This document shows positions 1 to 7,665 of a stretch of DNA of 64,000 bases, piece by piece. How positions within the stretch are numbered: the stretch's first letter is position 1; every line of letters begins with the position of its first letter. The translations under genes and the position numbers were made by a program. Below the pieces are notes generated by a model. That model was not told the origin of the DNA. It worked only from the letters and a program-made list of their open reading frames with translations, and searched no databases. Origin of the DNA: Lachnospiraceae bacterium (GTDB taxonomy: Bacteria; Bacillota; Clostridia; Lachnospirales; Lachnospiraceae). The DNA lies in NCBI GenBank assembly GCA_017621815.1, contig JAGASK010000052.1, positions 186,001-250,000 on the forward strand. Reading direction: 5' to 3'.

Positions 1-1148
1 TAGGGGCAAATGACCGCAGGCACGCAAAAACTATACTTGCAGACAGCTTCAGTATGCTTTTATTATTTTCAGCATTTCTGACCGTTTTCTTTCTCTTAAT
101 AAAGCAGCAGCTTCTTCACTGGTTCGGCGCAAGCACAGCCACCTTTCCCTACGCTGACACCTACCTGACTATTTATACTCTGGGTACATTTTTTGCCCTG
201 CTTTCCATGGGTATGAATTATTTTATTACCGCCCAGGGATTTCCCGGGCTCGGAATGATGACCACGTTAATCGGAGCCGTTATTAATACGCTGCTGGATC
301 CCATTTTCATTTTCCTTTTTCACATGGGAATTGCAGGAGCTGCCCTGGCAACGGTTATTGCCCAATTCTGCTCCTGCCTTTTCGTTCTTATGACCCTGAA
401 AAGCAAAAAGATGCCGATTCCTCTCAGCCTTTGCAAACCGGAATGGCATCTTTCACTGCGTATTATACAAATGGGGCTTTCCCCTTTTTTAATTCTGGCC
501 ACAGACAGCATCATTATAATTGCTTTAAATGCTGTTTTACAGCATTTCGGAGGGCCTAAAGACGGAGATACCCTGATTACCTGTGCAACCATTGTCCAAA
601 GCTATATGCTGCTCATCACTTCTCCCATGCTGGGACTTACAGGCGGTTCCCAGCCTTTAATCAGCTATAATTACGGAGCCTCCAGGCCGGACCGGATTCG
701 CAAAACGGTCTTTTATGTGCTGCTGCTCTGCATTTTGTTTACCTCATTCATGTTCCTTGTTTCAAGAGCCCTGCCCCTTTACTTTGTAAAAATCTTTACA
801 GATAATCCGGAACATATAGAATTATCTGTCTGGGGAATCAGGGTATTCACTCTTATGATTATTCCCTTAAGCTTCCAGTATGTGCTTGTGGATGCCCTGA
901 CTGCTTTATCCTTAACCAGATTATCCTTATGCCTTTCCTTGTTCCGAAAAATCAATTATTTTGCTGCAACCTGCATTTTTCCGATACTTATGACTCCCAA
1001 AGCCGCCTTCTATGCAGAACCCTGGGCAGACGGAATTGCCGCCGTCTGTTCCTCAGCTGCATTTTATCATATTTACAAGCGCTATTTAAAAGGCAGCGGA
1101 AACCTTTCCCAAATGCACCGTAGGAAAAAACGGCAGACTTCCGCCTGA
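1..1148 (+). CDS. MATE-family multidrug/cation antiporter, 3' part (5' end outside window)
   Basis: Multidrug and toxin extrusion transporter, an inner-membrane protein that usually exports cationic compounds in exchange for Na+ or H+. The reading frame is open from base 3, so the true start lies upstream; the first ATG at 54 is internal. The residues before it (GANDRRHA...SFSMLLLFS) match the helix-linking region of MATE proteins. About eight membrane helices follow, with the typical second-repeat segments GLTGGSQPLISYNYGA and DALTALSLTRLSL. It ends in a basic tail. It converges on the anti-sigma-like gene, leaving only 15 bases between stops. The substrate cannot be read from sequence. Confidence 0.9.
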   Translation, partial: GANDRRHAKTILADSFSMLLLFSAFLTVFFLLIKQQLLHWFGASTATFPYADTYLTIYTLGTFFALLSMGMNYFITAQGFPGLGMMTTLIGAVINTLLDPIFIFLFHMGIAGAALATVIAQFCSCLFVLMTLKSKKMPIPLSLCKPEWHLSLRIIQMGLSPFLILATDSIIIIALNAVLQHFGGPKDGDTLITCATIVQSYMLLITSPMLGLTGGSQPLISYNYGASRPDRIRKTVFYVLLLCILFTSFMFLVSRALPLYFVKIFTDNPEHIELSVWGIRVFTLMIIPLSFQYVLVDALTALSLTRLSLCLSLFRKINYFAATCIFPILMTPKAAFYAEPWADGIAAVCSSAAFYHIYKRYLKGSGNLSQMHRRKKRQTSA

Positions 1149-1163
1149 AACATCGTCAATCAA

Positions 1164-1931
1164 TTATTGTTCAATCAGCTCTTTTGCCATACCGAACAGT
1201 TCTTCCGCCGGCGTAGCCTCACGGATATTCATAATACTGTATTTGACACCGTCCTGATACCATATAACATAGGAATGCTGATTTACTGAAATTTCATCTG
1301 CGCCTTCTGAAATATAATAGTCACTGCGCTTCAAATTCTCCTCATCCTCCGGCGTCAGCTCATATCCGGCAGGTACATTTTTGTAAGTATCTACATAATA
1401 CCTGACTTCAACCCCGTTAATTCCCATTGTTTTGTCTGCCGGCCTTTTATTCTCTTCATGGGCGTGAAAAGCCTCCATTGCATAGAAATACAAATTACTT
1501 TCTCCTGCTTTTGAATAACTGATGTCAATTTGTTTATATGTCTCTACAATATTTCCGTTTTCATCCAGCGCCTTTGTGTCATCCACGCACATATCAGAAA
1601 AGACATAACCGTTTTGAAAGCTTTCCATAGCCTTTATGCGGAAACCTGCGCTTGATTCTGCCGCTGACAGCTGTGCCAGGCTGCTAAATTCCTTATGATA
1701 AAAACCACTGACCAGTAAAGCTATCCTGCCCGAGGACGCCACACCAACCGTTCCGATTAAAAGACAGCATGCTGCCGCTAAAATTGCCGCTCTTTTTACG
1801 TTTAAAAATCTCTTTTTCATTTTCTTTTCCTCCATTTGCCTCTTTAAATTCCTATTCAAATTCTCATCAGGAACATCCGGAGCAAGGGTCTGCCGCAAAA
1901 TCTGTTCTACTCTTTCATCTGTCATATCCAT
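1164..1931 (-). CDS. Single-pass membrane protein, probable anti-sigma partner of the ECF sigma factor
   Basis: 255 residues: a charged cytoplasmic N-terminus (about 1-45), one hydrophobic helix (about 46-66, AAILAAACCLLIGTVGVASSG), then an extracytoplasmic region of about 190 residues without cysteines. The first 17 bases overlap the 3' end of the sigma gene, so the two are translationally linked. Position and topology are those of an ECF anti-sigma factor or of the DUF4179-like proteins encoded beside ECF sigmas. I see no zinc-binding HxxxCxxC motif, so it is not a ZAS-type anti-sigma. The anti-sigma role is inference from context. Confidence 0.7.
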   Translation of the reverse strand: MDMTDERVEQILRQTLAPDVPDENLNRNLKRQMEEKKMKKRFLNVKRAAILAAACCLLIGTVGVASSGRIALLVSGFYHKEFSSLAQLSAAESSAGFRIKAMESFQNGYVFSDMCVDDTKALDENGNIVETYKQIDISYSKAGESNLYFYAMEAFHAHEENKRPADKTMGINGVEVRYYVDTYKNVPAGYELTPEDEENLKRSDYYISEGADEISVNQHSYVIWYQDGVKYSIMNIREATPAEELFGMAKELIEQ

Positions 1932-2451
1932 TGGCCTCCAATTTTTCCTTAATTATTGTTCTTGCTTTATGCAGCCGGCTTTTTACAGTTCCCTCCGGCA
2001 GCTTCAGGCAGCCGGCTATTTCTTTTACGGAAAGCTCTGCGGAATAATACATACAGATTGGAATCCTGTATTTTTCCTCTAATTCCGATATACATTTCTG
2101 CACAAAAGCAGCCTGTTCACGAATCAGCAGTTCCTCTTCCGGCGCCGCCTGATTTATGCCGGGCAGCGTTTTCCCCGCTTCTTCTGCTTCATCCATGCTC
2201 TCCATGCCTGCAATTCTCTGTCTCCATGCATATTTACGCCGCCTGTTCTTCCACAGTCTGACAGCAATGGATATAAGATAGCTTTTAGGATTCTGATTCA
2301 TATCTATCTTTTCAGACAATTCCACGGCTTTCATAAAGGTGTCCTGATATAGATCCTCACCATCCTGGATGCCTCCTGTTATCTGTCTGCAAAAGCCGTA
2401 AATATCCTTTCCATAACTGTCTATGCACCGTTCCAGTTCCGTAATTGTCAT
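1915..2451 (-). CDS. ECF-type RNA polymerase sigma factor
   Basis: 178 residues, the usual length of an extracytoplasmic-function sigma factor. Region 2 occupies roughly residues 8-75 (DGEDLYQDTFMKA, then SYLISIAVRLWKNRRRK). Region 4 occupies roughly 115-172, with a helix-turn-helix around LSVKEIAGCLKLPEGTVKSRL. It directs polymerase to a small stress or envelope regulon. The ATG follows an AAGGA site at 2461-2465. It overlaps the downstream membrane protein gene, its likely inhibitor, and the upstream region carries an ECF-like promoter that would give autoregulation. Confidence 0.92.
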   Translation of the reverse strand: MTITELERCIDSYGKDIYGFCRQITGGIQDGEDLYQDTFMKAVELSEKIDMNQNPKSYLISIAVRLWKNRRRKYAWRQRIAGMESMDEAEEAGKTLPGINQAAPEEELLIREQAAFVQKCISELEEKYRIPICMYYSAELSVKEIAGCLKLPEGTVKSRLHKARTIIKEKLEANGYDR

Positions 2452-2486
2452 TTCTGCTGCTCCTTTTGCCTGACTGCGTTTCTTCT

Positions 2487-2513
2487 TAGACGTCTAAGGT
2501 TTTAACCCTTTCA
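2487..2513 (-). promoter_or_regulatory. Putative ECF-type autoregulatory promoter of the sigma/anti-sigma pair
   Basis: On the minus strand TGAAAG (2513-2508) and CGTCTA (2492-2487) are separated by 15 bases. This resembles the TGAAAC / CGTA-type promoters of SigW-like ECF factors. The -10 lies inside a perfect 14-base palindrome, CTTAGACGTCTAAG (2485-2498). The start point would fall near 2480, just before the sigma gene's ribosome site. Confidence 0.45.
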
Positions 2514-2545
2514 TTCATACATTGTAATAAAAACTCCATTGGTTC

Positions 2546-2590
2546 AAAAATGCCACCGACAACCGGAAACTTTCCTGTCTGTCGATGGCA
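2546..2590 (-). terminator. Intrinsic terminator of tadA
   Basis: On the minus strand, arms TGCCA-CGACA and TGTCG-TGGCA pair across one mismatch with a small inner stem, followed directly by TTTTTG. It lies 15 bases after the tadA stop. Confidence 0.75.
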
Positions 2591-2604
2591 CCGCAGTCCT
2601 AAAT

Positions 2605-3099
2605 TTATTTCATTGACATTTTTCTTTCTTCCTTCTCCTTTTTTACCCTGACCCTCAATTCTTTAAAGAAATCGGTAAGCATGGAAGAACATTCCTCCTG
2701 CAGAACGCCGCGGGTTACTTTTACCTGATGGTTAAATTCAGGCATCTCCAGAATATTCAATATCGAACCGCCGCAGCCCGCCTTCGGATTCATGCTTCCC
2801 ATTACCACTTCATCAATCCTTGCCTGGACAATGGCACCTGCACACATCTGGCAGGGCTCCAGAGTCACATAAAGCGTGCAGCCCTCAAGCCGCCAGTCCC
2901 CTATTTTTTTGCTGGCTTTATTAATCGCTGTGATTTCCGCATGAGCCAGTGTATTTTTATCCGTATTTCTGCGGTTATATCCTCTTCCGATAATCTTTCC
3001 TTCATAAACAATGACACAACCGATGGGCACCTCGCCCAAAGCATATGCTTTACGTGCCTGCCTGATAGCTTCCTTCATATACTTTTCCTGTTCAGTCAT
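2605..3099 (-). CDS. tadA: tRNA-specific adenosine deaminase
   Basis: Converts adenosine 34 of tRNA-Arg(ACG) to inosine in the anticodon wobble position. It is a 164-residue zinc-dependent cytidine-deaminase-fold enzyme. The zinc and catalytic residues are visible: HAE at 53-55 (His ligand, Glu proton shuttle) and PCQMC with Cys83 and Cys86. The start is preceded by GGAGG. A lysine-rich tail of about 20 residues follows the conserved domain. It is divergent from the SRP RNA gene and shares a short regulatory gap with it; tadA next to SRP RNA is a common Firmicutes arrangement. Confidence 0.96.
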   Translation of the reverse strand: MTEQEKYMKEAIRQARKAYALGEVPIGCVIVYEGKIIGRGYNRRNTDKNTLAHAEITAINKASKKIGDWRLEGCTLYVTLEPCQMCAGAIVQARIDEVVMGSMNPKAGCGGSILNILEMPEFNHQVKVTRGVLQEECSSMLTDFFKELRVRVKKEKEERKMSMK

Positions 3100-3111
3100 A
3101 GCTTCCTCCGG

Positions 3112-3140
3112 TTGACAAATTATAAAAAAAACAATATACT
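3112..3140 (+). promoter_or_regulatory. Consensus sigma-A promoter of the SRP RNA
   Basis: TTGACA (3112-3117), 17-base spacer, TATACT (3135-3140). The expected start is near 3147. A near-perfect promoter suits an abundant structural RNA. Confidence 0.85.
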
Positions 3141-3189
3141 ACTAAGGAGCGTTTCGGTAAACGTTATAACCATGCAGTTTTATTTCTAA

Positions 3190-3358
3190 GGAAGCTGCTA
3201 TGGCTGCCCTTTATAAGTGGCGTTGACGGATGGGTCTTACGCAATAGAAATCTGCGAACCGTGTCAGGTTGGGAACAAAGCAGCACTAAGCGGAATCTTC
3301 TATGTGCCGTAAGGGCGCCTGTCCCAAGTTAACTGTAAAGGTAACGCATGGCAGTTTC
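3190..3358 (+). ncRNA. ffs: Signal recognition particle RNA (SRP/4.5S-type)
   Basis: RNA scaffold of the signal recognition particle, which with Ffh targets nascent membrane and secreted proteins. The Ffh-binding hairpin is recognisable: GTCAGG (3263-3268), a GGAA tetraloop (3272-3275), then AAGCAGC. The pairs closing the tetraloop differ from the usual C-G pairs but are compensated (U-A and G-C), which supports a real structure. The ends pair over about 11 bp (3192-3202 with 3347-3357, including G-U pairs). The segment TGTGCCGTAAGGGCGCCTG is also typical. Exact ends are inferred; the primary transcript probably runs from about 3147 to the terminator. Confidence 0.9.
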
Positions 3359-3369
3359 CTTCGGAATAA

Positions 3370-3395
3370 AAAGCATGGTTTTTTCATGCTTTCTA
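3370..3395. terminator. Bidirectional terminator between SRP RNA and the GGDEF gene
   Basis: A perfect 8-bp stem AAAGCATG / CATGCTTT (3370-3377 with 3385-3392) with a T-rich loop. On the minus strand it is followed by TTTTTATTCC. It overlaps the last codon of the minus-strand gene and serves both converging transcripts. Confidence 0.75.
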
Positions 3396-5342
3396 TTCCT
3401 TTATCTCCCTCTTATTATCCTTATAATCAGCGGCTCTGCCGCGCTTCTTTTGTTTTTTAACCTTATACATTTCTTTATCGGCAGACTCGATCAACTCTTC
3501 CAGATTATGAATCTCATCGGGACCGACAATGTTATAACCCATGCTTGCCTCCAGCTTATACGGCTTATTTGACGATGCATTATACTTATCTATTCCATCC
3601 TGTATTCTTTCAATATACTTTCCGGCATCCTCATCTGTATATCCCTGTGCCATAACTACAAACTCATCTCCGCCATAACGCATCAAAAGCTCTCCGTGTC
3701 CTCTTACCTGGCTGAGCACATTTCCCATGGCTTTGATAAATGCATCACCTTCGTCATGACCATACTTGTCATTAATGTCTTTTAATCCGTCTAAATCCAG
3801 GAAAAGAACAAACAGTTTATTTCCTTTTCTGACAGCCTCATCAATAACGCTGTTTGCAAATTTAAAGAAACCTGCCCTGTTAAAAATTCCGGTCAGTGTA
3901 TCATAAATCCACATTCTGTTCAGTTTCTGCACCATGGAATTCAGCATATTCTGCTTGCGTATATTTTCAATGGCATTGTTGATATTCATTATAAACAAGT
4001 GAAATAATTCACTGTCTATCATTAGCCTGCTGTTTCCAAGTACACAGTATCCGTAACATCTGTCCTGATAATGAACCGGAATTACTGTATAAAACTTCCC
4101 TTTATTTCCTTCTGTCACTTCTTCAGGAAGAAGCTTATGCACATCAAACCGGCCATATCTGCAATATTCTCCCTTCCTGTAGGCAGCGGGAATACAAATC
4201 TGGGAAGAATATCCCGTTAAATCCGTTGTTCTTTCTTTTTCCTCTATATCGGAAATTCCGTCTACGGAAAGCGGTTCTGCCACCACACACATACATAAAT
4301 AAAATTCTTCGGGATTAATAATCTTTATGTATCTTTTAATTTCAACCAGAAGCTGCTCAAAAGTAGGCACTCCTGTAAAATCAGCCGAAGAGGATTTAAT
4401 AATTTCCGAATATGAGGTAACATGCAGCTTGTCCCTGACCGCCTCAGACCGGAAACTCCTCTCATCCTCTGCCAGATGGTCGATGCAGCCGCAGCTCTCT
4501 GTAAAAATCGGAATGATTTTCAGCGCTTCCTCATCCCCGGCCTTCCCATCTTTAATATATGCTTTCAGCTTTTCATATGCCCTCCGTCCCAATTCCGTTT
4601 CAGGACGTTTTACACTGGTAATTTTCGGATGATGGTTTCTGCCCACAAAAGCATAGTCATATCCTGATAAAAGCACCTGCCCCGGCACATCCAGCCCTTT
4701 ATCCCGAAGTCCGTAATATGCGCCCAGCGCCATCTCATCATTGGCAGCTATCACAGCATCCGGAAATTCATCTGAAAGGTCATAAAAGTATTCTATAGCC
4801 TCCCTGCCGCTTTCCGGATGATAATCTCCATAGAACACATATTTTTTATCCGCCTTTATTCCATTATCGGAAAGAGCCTTTTTAAAGCTTTTCAATCTTC
4901 CGTCCGCATCTTTATTTTCTTCCGGTCCTGAAATAAATGCCAGTTTTCCTGCGCCATGAACCTGTATCATATGCCTTGTTATTTCATAAATTCCCTCTCC
5001 GTTTTCCATGCTGATATGCAGCATTCCCGGATACTTGACATTGAGACTGATACAGGGCACTTTAGACTTCTTTATTTTATTTACCACTTTATCCATGGCA
5101 TCTTTATCATAAATGGTATCCCCGTGCAATATAATTCCATCATAACTGCTGAAATCAGGAAGCGTAAAAATTGCAGATTCCCCCTGATTATAATATGAAG
5201 TAGAATAAGTCCAGGCATCACAGGTAAAGATATATATGTTCGTATCATCTTCAGAAGCTTTTTCCAAAATTCCGTTCATAATTCTGCGCTGGCTGTCAAA
5301 CCGTAATCCACCCATTAATACAGCTATTTTCATATCACTCAT
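3393..5342 (-). CDS. LacI-type sensor domain fused to a GGDEF diguanylate cyclase
   Basis: 649-residue soluble protein predicted to make cyclic di-GMP. Residues 1-280 look like the effector-binding (periplasmic-binding-protein) part of LacI/GalR regulators, with the typical endings AANDEMALGAYYGL and SVKRPETELGRRAYEKL, but without the N-terminal DNA-binding helix-turn-helix. Residues about 310-465 form an unassigned, possibly GAF-like, region. A GGDEF domain (about 480-640) carries the intact YGGDEF active site at 556-561. The inhibitory I-site RxxD is not conserved: the aligned positions read G and E. No membrane helix is seen, so it probably senses a cytoplasmic small molecule, perhaps a sugar (inference). 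Confidence 0.9.
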   Translation of the reverse strand: MSDMKIAVLMGGLRFDSQRRIMNGILEKASEDDTNIYIFTCDAWTYSTSYYNQGESAIFTLPDFSSYDGIILHGDTIYDKDAMDKVVNKIKKSKVPCISLNVKYPGMLHISMENGEGIYEITRHMIQVHGAGKLAFISGPEENKDADGRLKSFKKALSDNGIKADKKYVFYGDYHPESGREAIEYFYDLSDEFPDAVIAANDEMALGAYYGLRDKGLDVPGQVLLSGYDYAFVGRNHHPKITSVKRPETELGRRAYEKLKAYIKDGKAGDEEALKIIPIFTESCGCIDHLAEDERSFRSEAVRDKLHVTSYSEIIKSSSADFTGVPTFEQLLVEIKRYIKIINPEEFYLCMCVVAEPLSVDGISDIEEKERTTDLTGYSSQICIPAAYRKGEYCRYGRFDVHKLLPEEVTEGNKGKFYTVIPVHYQDRCYGYCVLGNSRLMIDSELFHLFIMNINNAIENIRKQNMLNSMVQKLNRMWIYDTLTGIFNRAGFFKFANSVIDEAVRKGNKLFVLFLDLDGLKDINDKYGHDEGDAFIKAMGNVLSQVRGHGELLMRYGGDEFVVMAQGYTDEDAGKYIERIQDGIDKYNASSNKPYKLEASMGYNIVGPDEIHNLEELIESADKEMYKVKKQKKRGRAADYKDNKREIKE

Positions 5343-5395
5343 TGACCTCTCGACTGCTTATCAATATCCCTCATCTGTTCATCAATATCTGACAT
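5339..5395 (-). CDS. Possible 18-codon leader ORF overlapping the GGDEF gene start
   Basis: ATG at 5395 opens an 18-residue frame (MSDIDEQMRDIDKQSRGQ) whose TGA overlaps the ATG of the downstream gene as ATGA. It lies between a good promoter and the main gene. It contains a 21-base direct repeat (ATCAATATC at 5360 and 5381 on the plus strand), read as a seven-residue repeat. The ribosome site is weak (GAG about 8 bases upstream), so translation is uncertain. Confidence 0.3.
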   Translation of the reverse strand: MSDIDEQMRDIDKQSRGQ

Positions 5396-5415
5396 TCATC
5401 TCAATAACTGTTTTT

Positions 5416-5444
5416 ATTTTATATCAGTTCCTGTTAAATGTCAC
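5416..5444 (-). promoter_or_regulatory. Promoter of the LacI-GGDEF gene
   Basis: On the minus strand GTGACA (5444-5439), a 17-base spacer and TAAAAT (5421-5416). It lies about 75 bases upstream of the coding start. Confidence 0.5.
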
Positions 5445-5483
5445 TATTTTTATAGTATGCCGGCCGTGCCTTTTCACTCTTTT

Positions 5484-6365
5484 TCAGATTTCGACCTGCC
5501 GTAAATAATAACCAAACTTTCCGATTTCAACAGGCCCTGCGCATTCAAAGCCTTCAAATCCAAACATAACGGCAACCATTTTTTCCCTCTCAAAAAATAC
5601 GCCCGGCACCCCCAAATAGAAGCAAATATCAGTACTTTCACCGATTTTATAATCCCTTCCCAATATCAAATGCCTGTAATTATAAAAGCCGTGGAGCAGA
5701 AAGCTGTTATTTACAAGCTTCTGATATTTTTCCCTGAGCACCACAAAATCCTTCAGTTCTATGGAAATGAATTCTCTTTCATCGCCAAAAGGATGCAGAC
5801 TTTTAAACTGCCTTTTAAGCTGCTCCCACTTATCAGCCGGTATATTTTCCTGGAAGAAAAAAGCCGGCTCCCGGGTTTCTTTCCCGGCAGCTTCCAGTAC
5901 GATATCCTCCTGCATTTCTTTCTTATCTGCCTGTGCATCTTTTTCACCGGCACACTTTTCATCCTCTGGCTGTTCGATATCGGAAAAACTATTTCCAGTT
6001 TCAGACGATGCTTTCAGCATTCCCTTTATCTGACTGTTTTCACTCAGTTCGATCCTGATTCCGCAGATATCTTCCGCTTCTACGCAAAAACTCCCCACGG
6101 TCATTCTGTTTCTGTCTGCATAAAAGATTTTTTCAAAGCAACCTCTTCCCTCTTCTAACACAATATCCCCCAAAAGGATATCATGCCGGTACGCAATCAG
6201 ATATACCGGATATCTGCCTTTTTTCTCTTTACCTGCATTTTGAACCTGCACATGAATACGGACATTTTCCCTTCCGCCATAAAAGCCTGCAAAACCGCCC
6301 GGCTTTAATCTTTCCCCTTGTTCATACAATGATAAATATACTATCTTTTTTGCACAAAAAAACAA
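5484..6365 (-). CDS. Lachnospiraceae-type hypothetical protein (possibly DUF6128), TTG start
   Basis: 293 residues of unknown function. The N-terminal half (1-120) looks like a beta-rich domain. A low-complexity acidic linker (about 125-175) leads to a C-terminal domain (about 180-293) ending in CFYLGVPGVFFEREKMVAVMFGFEGFE and GKFGYYLRQVEI. I recall this pattern from clostridial proteins grouped as DUF6128, but the family name is uncertain. No signal peptide or membrane helix is seen. The start is TTG at 6365, chosen because GGAGGG lies 7 bases upstream (6373-6378) and no ATG is available. The start and ribosome site lie inside a terminator-like stem. Confidence 0.75.
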   Translation of the reverse strand: MFFCAKKIVYLSLYEQGERLKPGGFAGFYGGRENVRIHVQVQNAGKEKKGRYPVYLIAYRHDILLGDIVLEEGRGCFEKIFYADRNRMTVGSFCVEAEDICGIRIELSENSQIKGMLKASSETGNSFSDIEQPEDEKCAGEKDAQADKKEMQEDIVLEAAGKETREPAFFFQENIPADKWEQLKRQFKSLHPFGDEREFISIELKDFVVLREKYQKLVNNSFLLHGFYNYRHLILGRDYKIGESTDICFYLGVPGVFFEREKMVAVMFGFEGFECAGPVEIGKFGYYLRQVEI

Positions 6366-6460
6366 CCTTTATCCCTCCATATTTTCATCAGGTGAAATCA
6401 AATGCCGCTTCGCACCGCTTGATTTCCTTCTGATTAATCATATTCGGAGATAAGGTTGTT
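6361..6460 (-). promoter_or_regulatory. Large terminator-like hairpin covering the ribosome site and TTG start
   Basis: Plus-strand 6361-6375 (AACAACCTTTATCCC) pairs with 6446-6460 (GGAGATAAGGTTGTT): 9 bp, a bulge, then about 5 more. A nested perfect 8-bp stem (GAAATCAA 6394-6401 with TTGATTTC 6419-6426) lies inside. Read on the minus strand the closing arm is followed by a run of T, as in an intrinsic terminator. That arm also contains the GGAGGG ribosome site and the TTG start of the next gene. Confidence 0.5.
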
Positions 6461-6480
6461 CATTACCGGTCGCTGAATGA

Positions 6481-7569
6481 TTAATAATTCAGTGAATCCA
6501 GATATTTCATATAATTTACTACCATCATGGCAATTTTAAATGTTAATGCATCGTCAAAGGTTCTGACATCAAGGCCTGTACTTTTTTCCAGTTTTTCGAT
6601 ACGGTACACTAATGTATTTCTGTGCACGAAAAGCTGTCTTGAAGTCTCTGATACGTTCAGATTATTTTCAAAAAATTTATTTACCGTAGTCAGAGTTTCT
6701 TCATCGAAATCCACGATTCCGTCTTCACCGAAAATTTCCTCTATATACATTTTGCATAAATTTACGGGAAGCTGGTAAATCAACCGTCCGATTCCCAGAC
6801 GTCCATAGGCATTAACTTTCTTCTCAACATAAAAGATTTTGCCTACATCAAGTGCCATGGATGCTTCTTTATAAGATTTTGAAACATCCTTCAGTTCCGG
6901 AACAATAGTTCCGTATGCAACACGGACATTCATCATTGCTTCCGTGTTCATCATATCCACTATAGTATTGGCAGTCTTCTCCACTTCCTCATAGCCCTCG
7001 TCTGGAGCCAGGGACTTAATAAGAATCACATTGCTCTCATCCACCGCAGTAATAAAATCACCGGATTGAGGCGAAAATAATCCGCCGAGATACTCTGCTG
7101 CATTATTATCCTTCCCCATATCGGTTTCTATAATTAACACTACTCTTGGAACTGCCACTTCAATGTGAAGCTTCTTGGCACGGTTATAAATATCCACCAA
7201 AAGCAGATTATCCATAATCAGATTCTGGAAAAAATTATTACGGTCAAAACGCTCCTTATAGGCCGTCATCAACTGTTGTATCTGGCTTACGGCAATTTTT
7301 CCTATAATATATGTGTCATCGCTGCTGCCTCTGGCAACCAACACATAAGCTAATTCGCCTTCATCCATTATTTTCAAAAGATGATCTATCCCGATGACCT
7401 GACTGTCTGCAGGAGAATCCACAAAATTTCTTATCAATGCTGTTTTAATATCTTTACCGTCAAAAGTAGAAGCCACTATCGTACCGTCCGGATCAAACAC
7501 ACACAAATCAACCCTTGTTATGGCACGTAATTCTTCAATACTTGTTGTTATCACCTGTGCAGATATCAT
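6481..7569 (-). CDS. CdaR/PucR-type transcriptional regulator
   Basis: 362 residues from the ATG at 7569, which has GGAAAGG upstream. A longer frame (to 7647) would run through the terminator of the preceding gene and is rejected. The N-terminal region (about 1-130) resembles the sugar-diacid-recognition sensor (IEELRAITRVDLCVFDPDGTIVAST). The middle is GGDEF-like but has no catalytic motif. The C-terminus (about 300-360) has the PucR-type helix-turn-helix (FFENNLNVSETSRQLFVHRNTLVYRIEKL). It probably senses a small acid or sugar and controls carbon-use genes. It directly follows the sugar-ABC ATPase gene. Confidence 0.85.
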   Translation of the reverse strand: MISAQVITTSIEELRAITRVDLCVFDPDGTIVASTFDGKDIKTALIRNFVDSPADSQVIGIDHLLKIMDEGELAYVLVARGSSDDTYIIGKIAVSQIQQLMTAYKERFDRNNFFQNLIMDNLLLVDIYNRAKKLHIEVAVPRVVLIIETDMGKDNNAAEYLGGLFSPQSGDFITAVDESNVILIKSLAPDEGYEEVEKTANTIVDMMNTEAMMNVRVAYGTIVPELKDVSKSYKEASMALDVGKIFYVEKKVNAYGRLGIGRLIYQLPVNLCKMYIEEIFGEDGIVDFDEETLTTVNKFFENNLNVSETSRQLFVHRNTLVYRIEKLEKSTGLDVRTFDDALTFKIAMMVVNYMKYLDSLNY

Positions 7570-7625
7570 CTGTTCCCATCCTTTCCCACCGAACGCTGCT
7601 CCGCTTTGCCAGCGCCTTATCAGAC

Positions 7626-7652
7626 AAAAAGAGGGATGCAAATGCATCCCTC
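7626..7652 (-). terminator. Intrinsic terminator of the MsmX/UgpC ATPase gene
   Basis: GAGGGATGCA (7631-7640) pairs perfectly with TGCATCCCTC (7643-7652). On the minus strand it is followed by TTTTTGTC. It sits 14 bases after the stop. Confidence 0.85.
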
Positions 7653-7665
7653 AATTAGATTACTC

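Noticed and set aside
54-1148. MATE gene starting at the ATG at 54
   Set aside because: The frame is open upstream to base 3 and encodes recognisable MATE residues, so the gene is cut by the window edge.
7570-7647. 26-residue extension of the CdaR/PucR-type regulator
   Set aside because: It overlaps the upstream gene's terminator and lacks a ribosome site.
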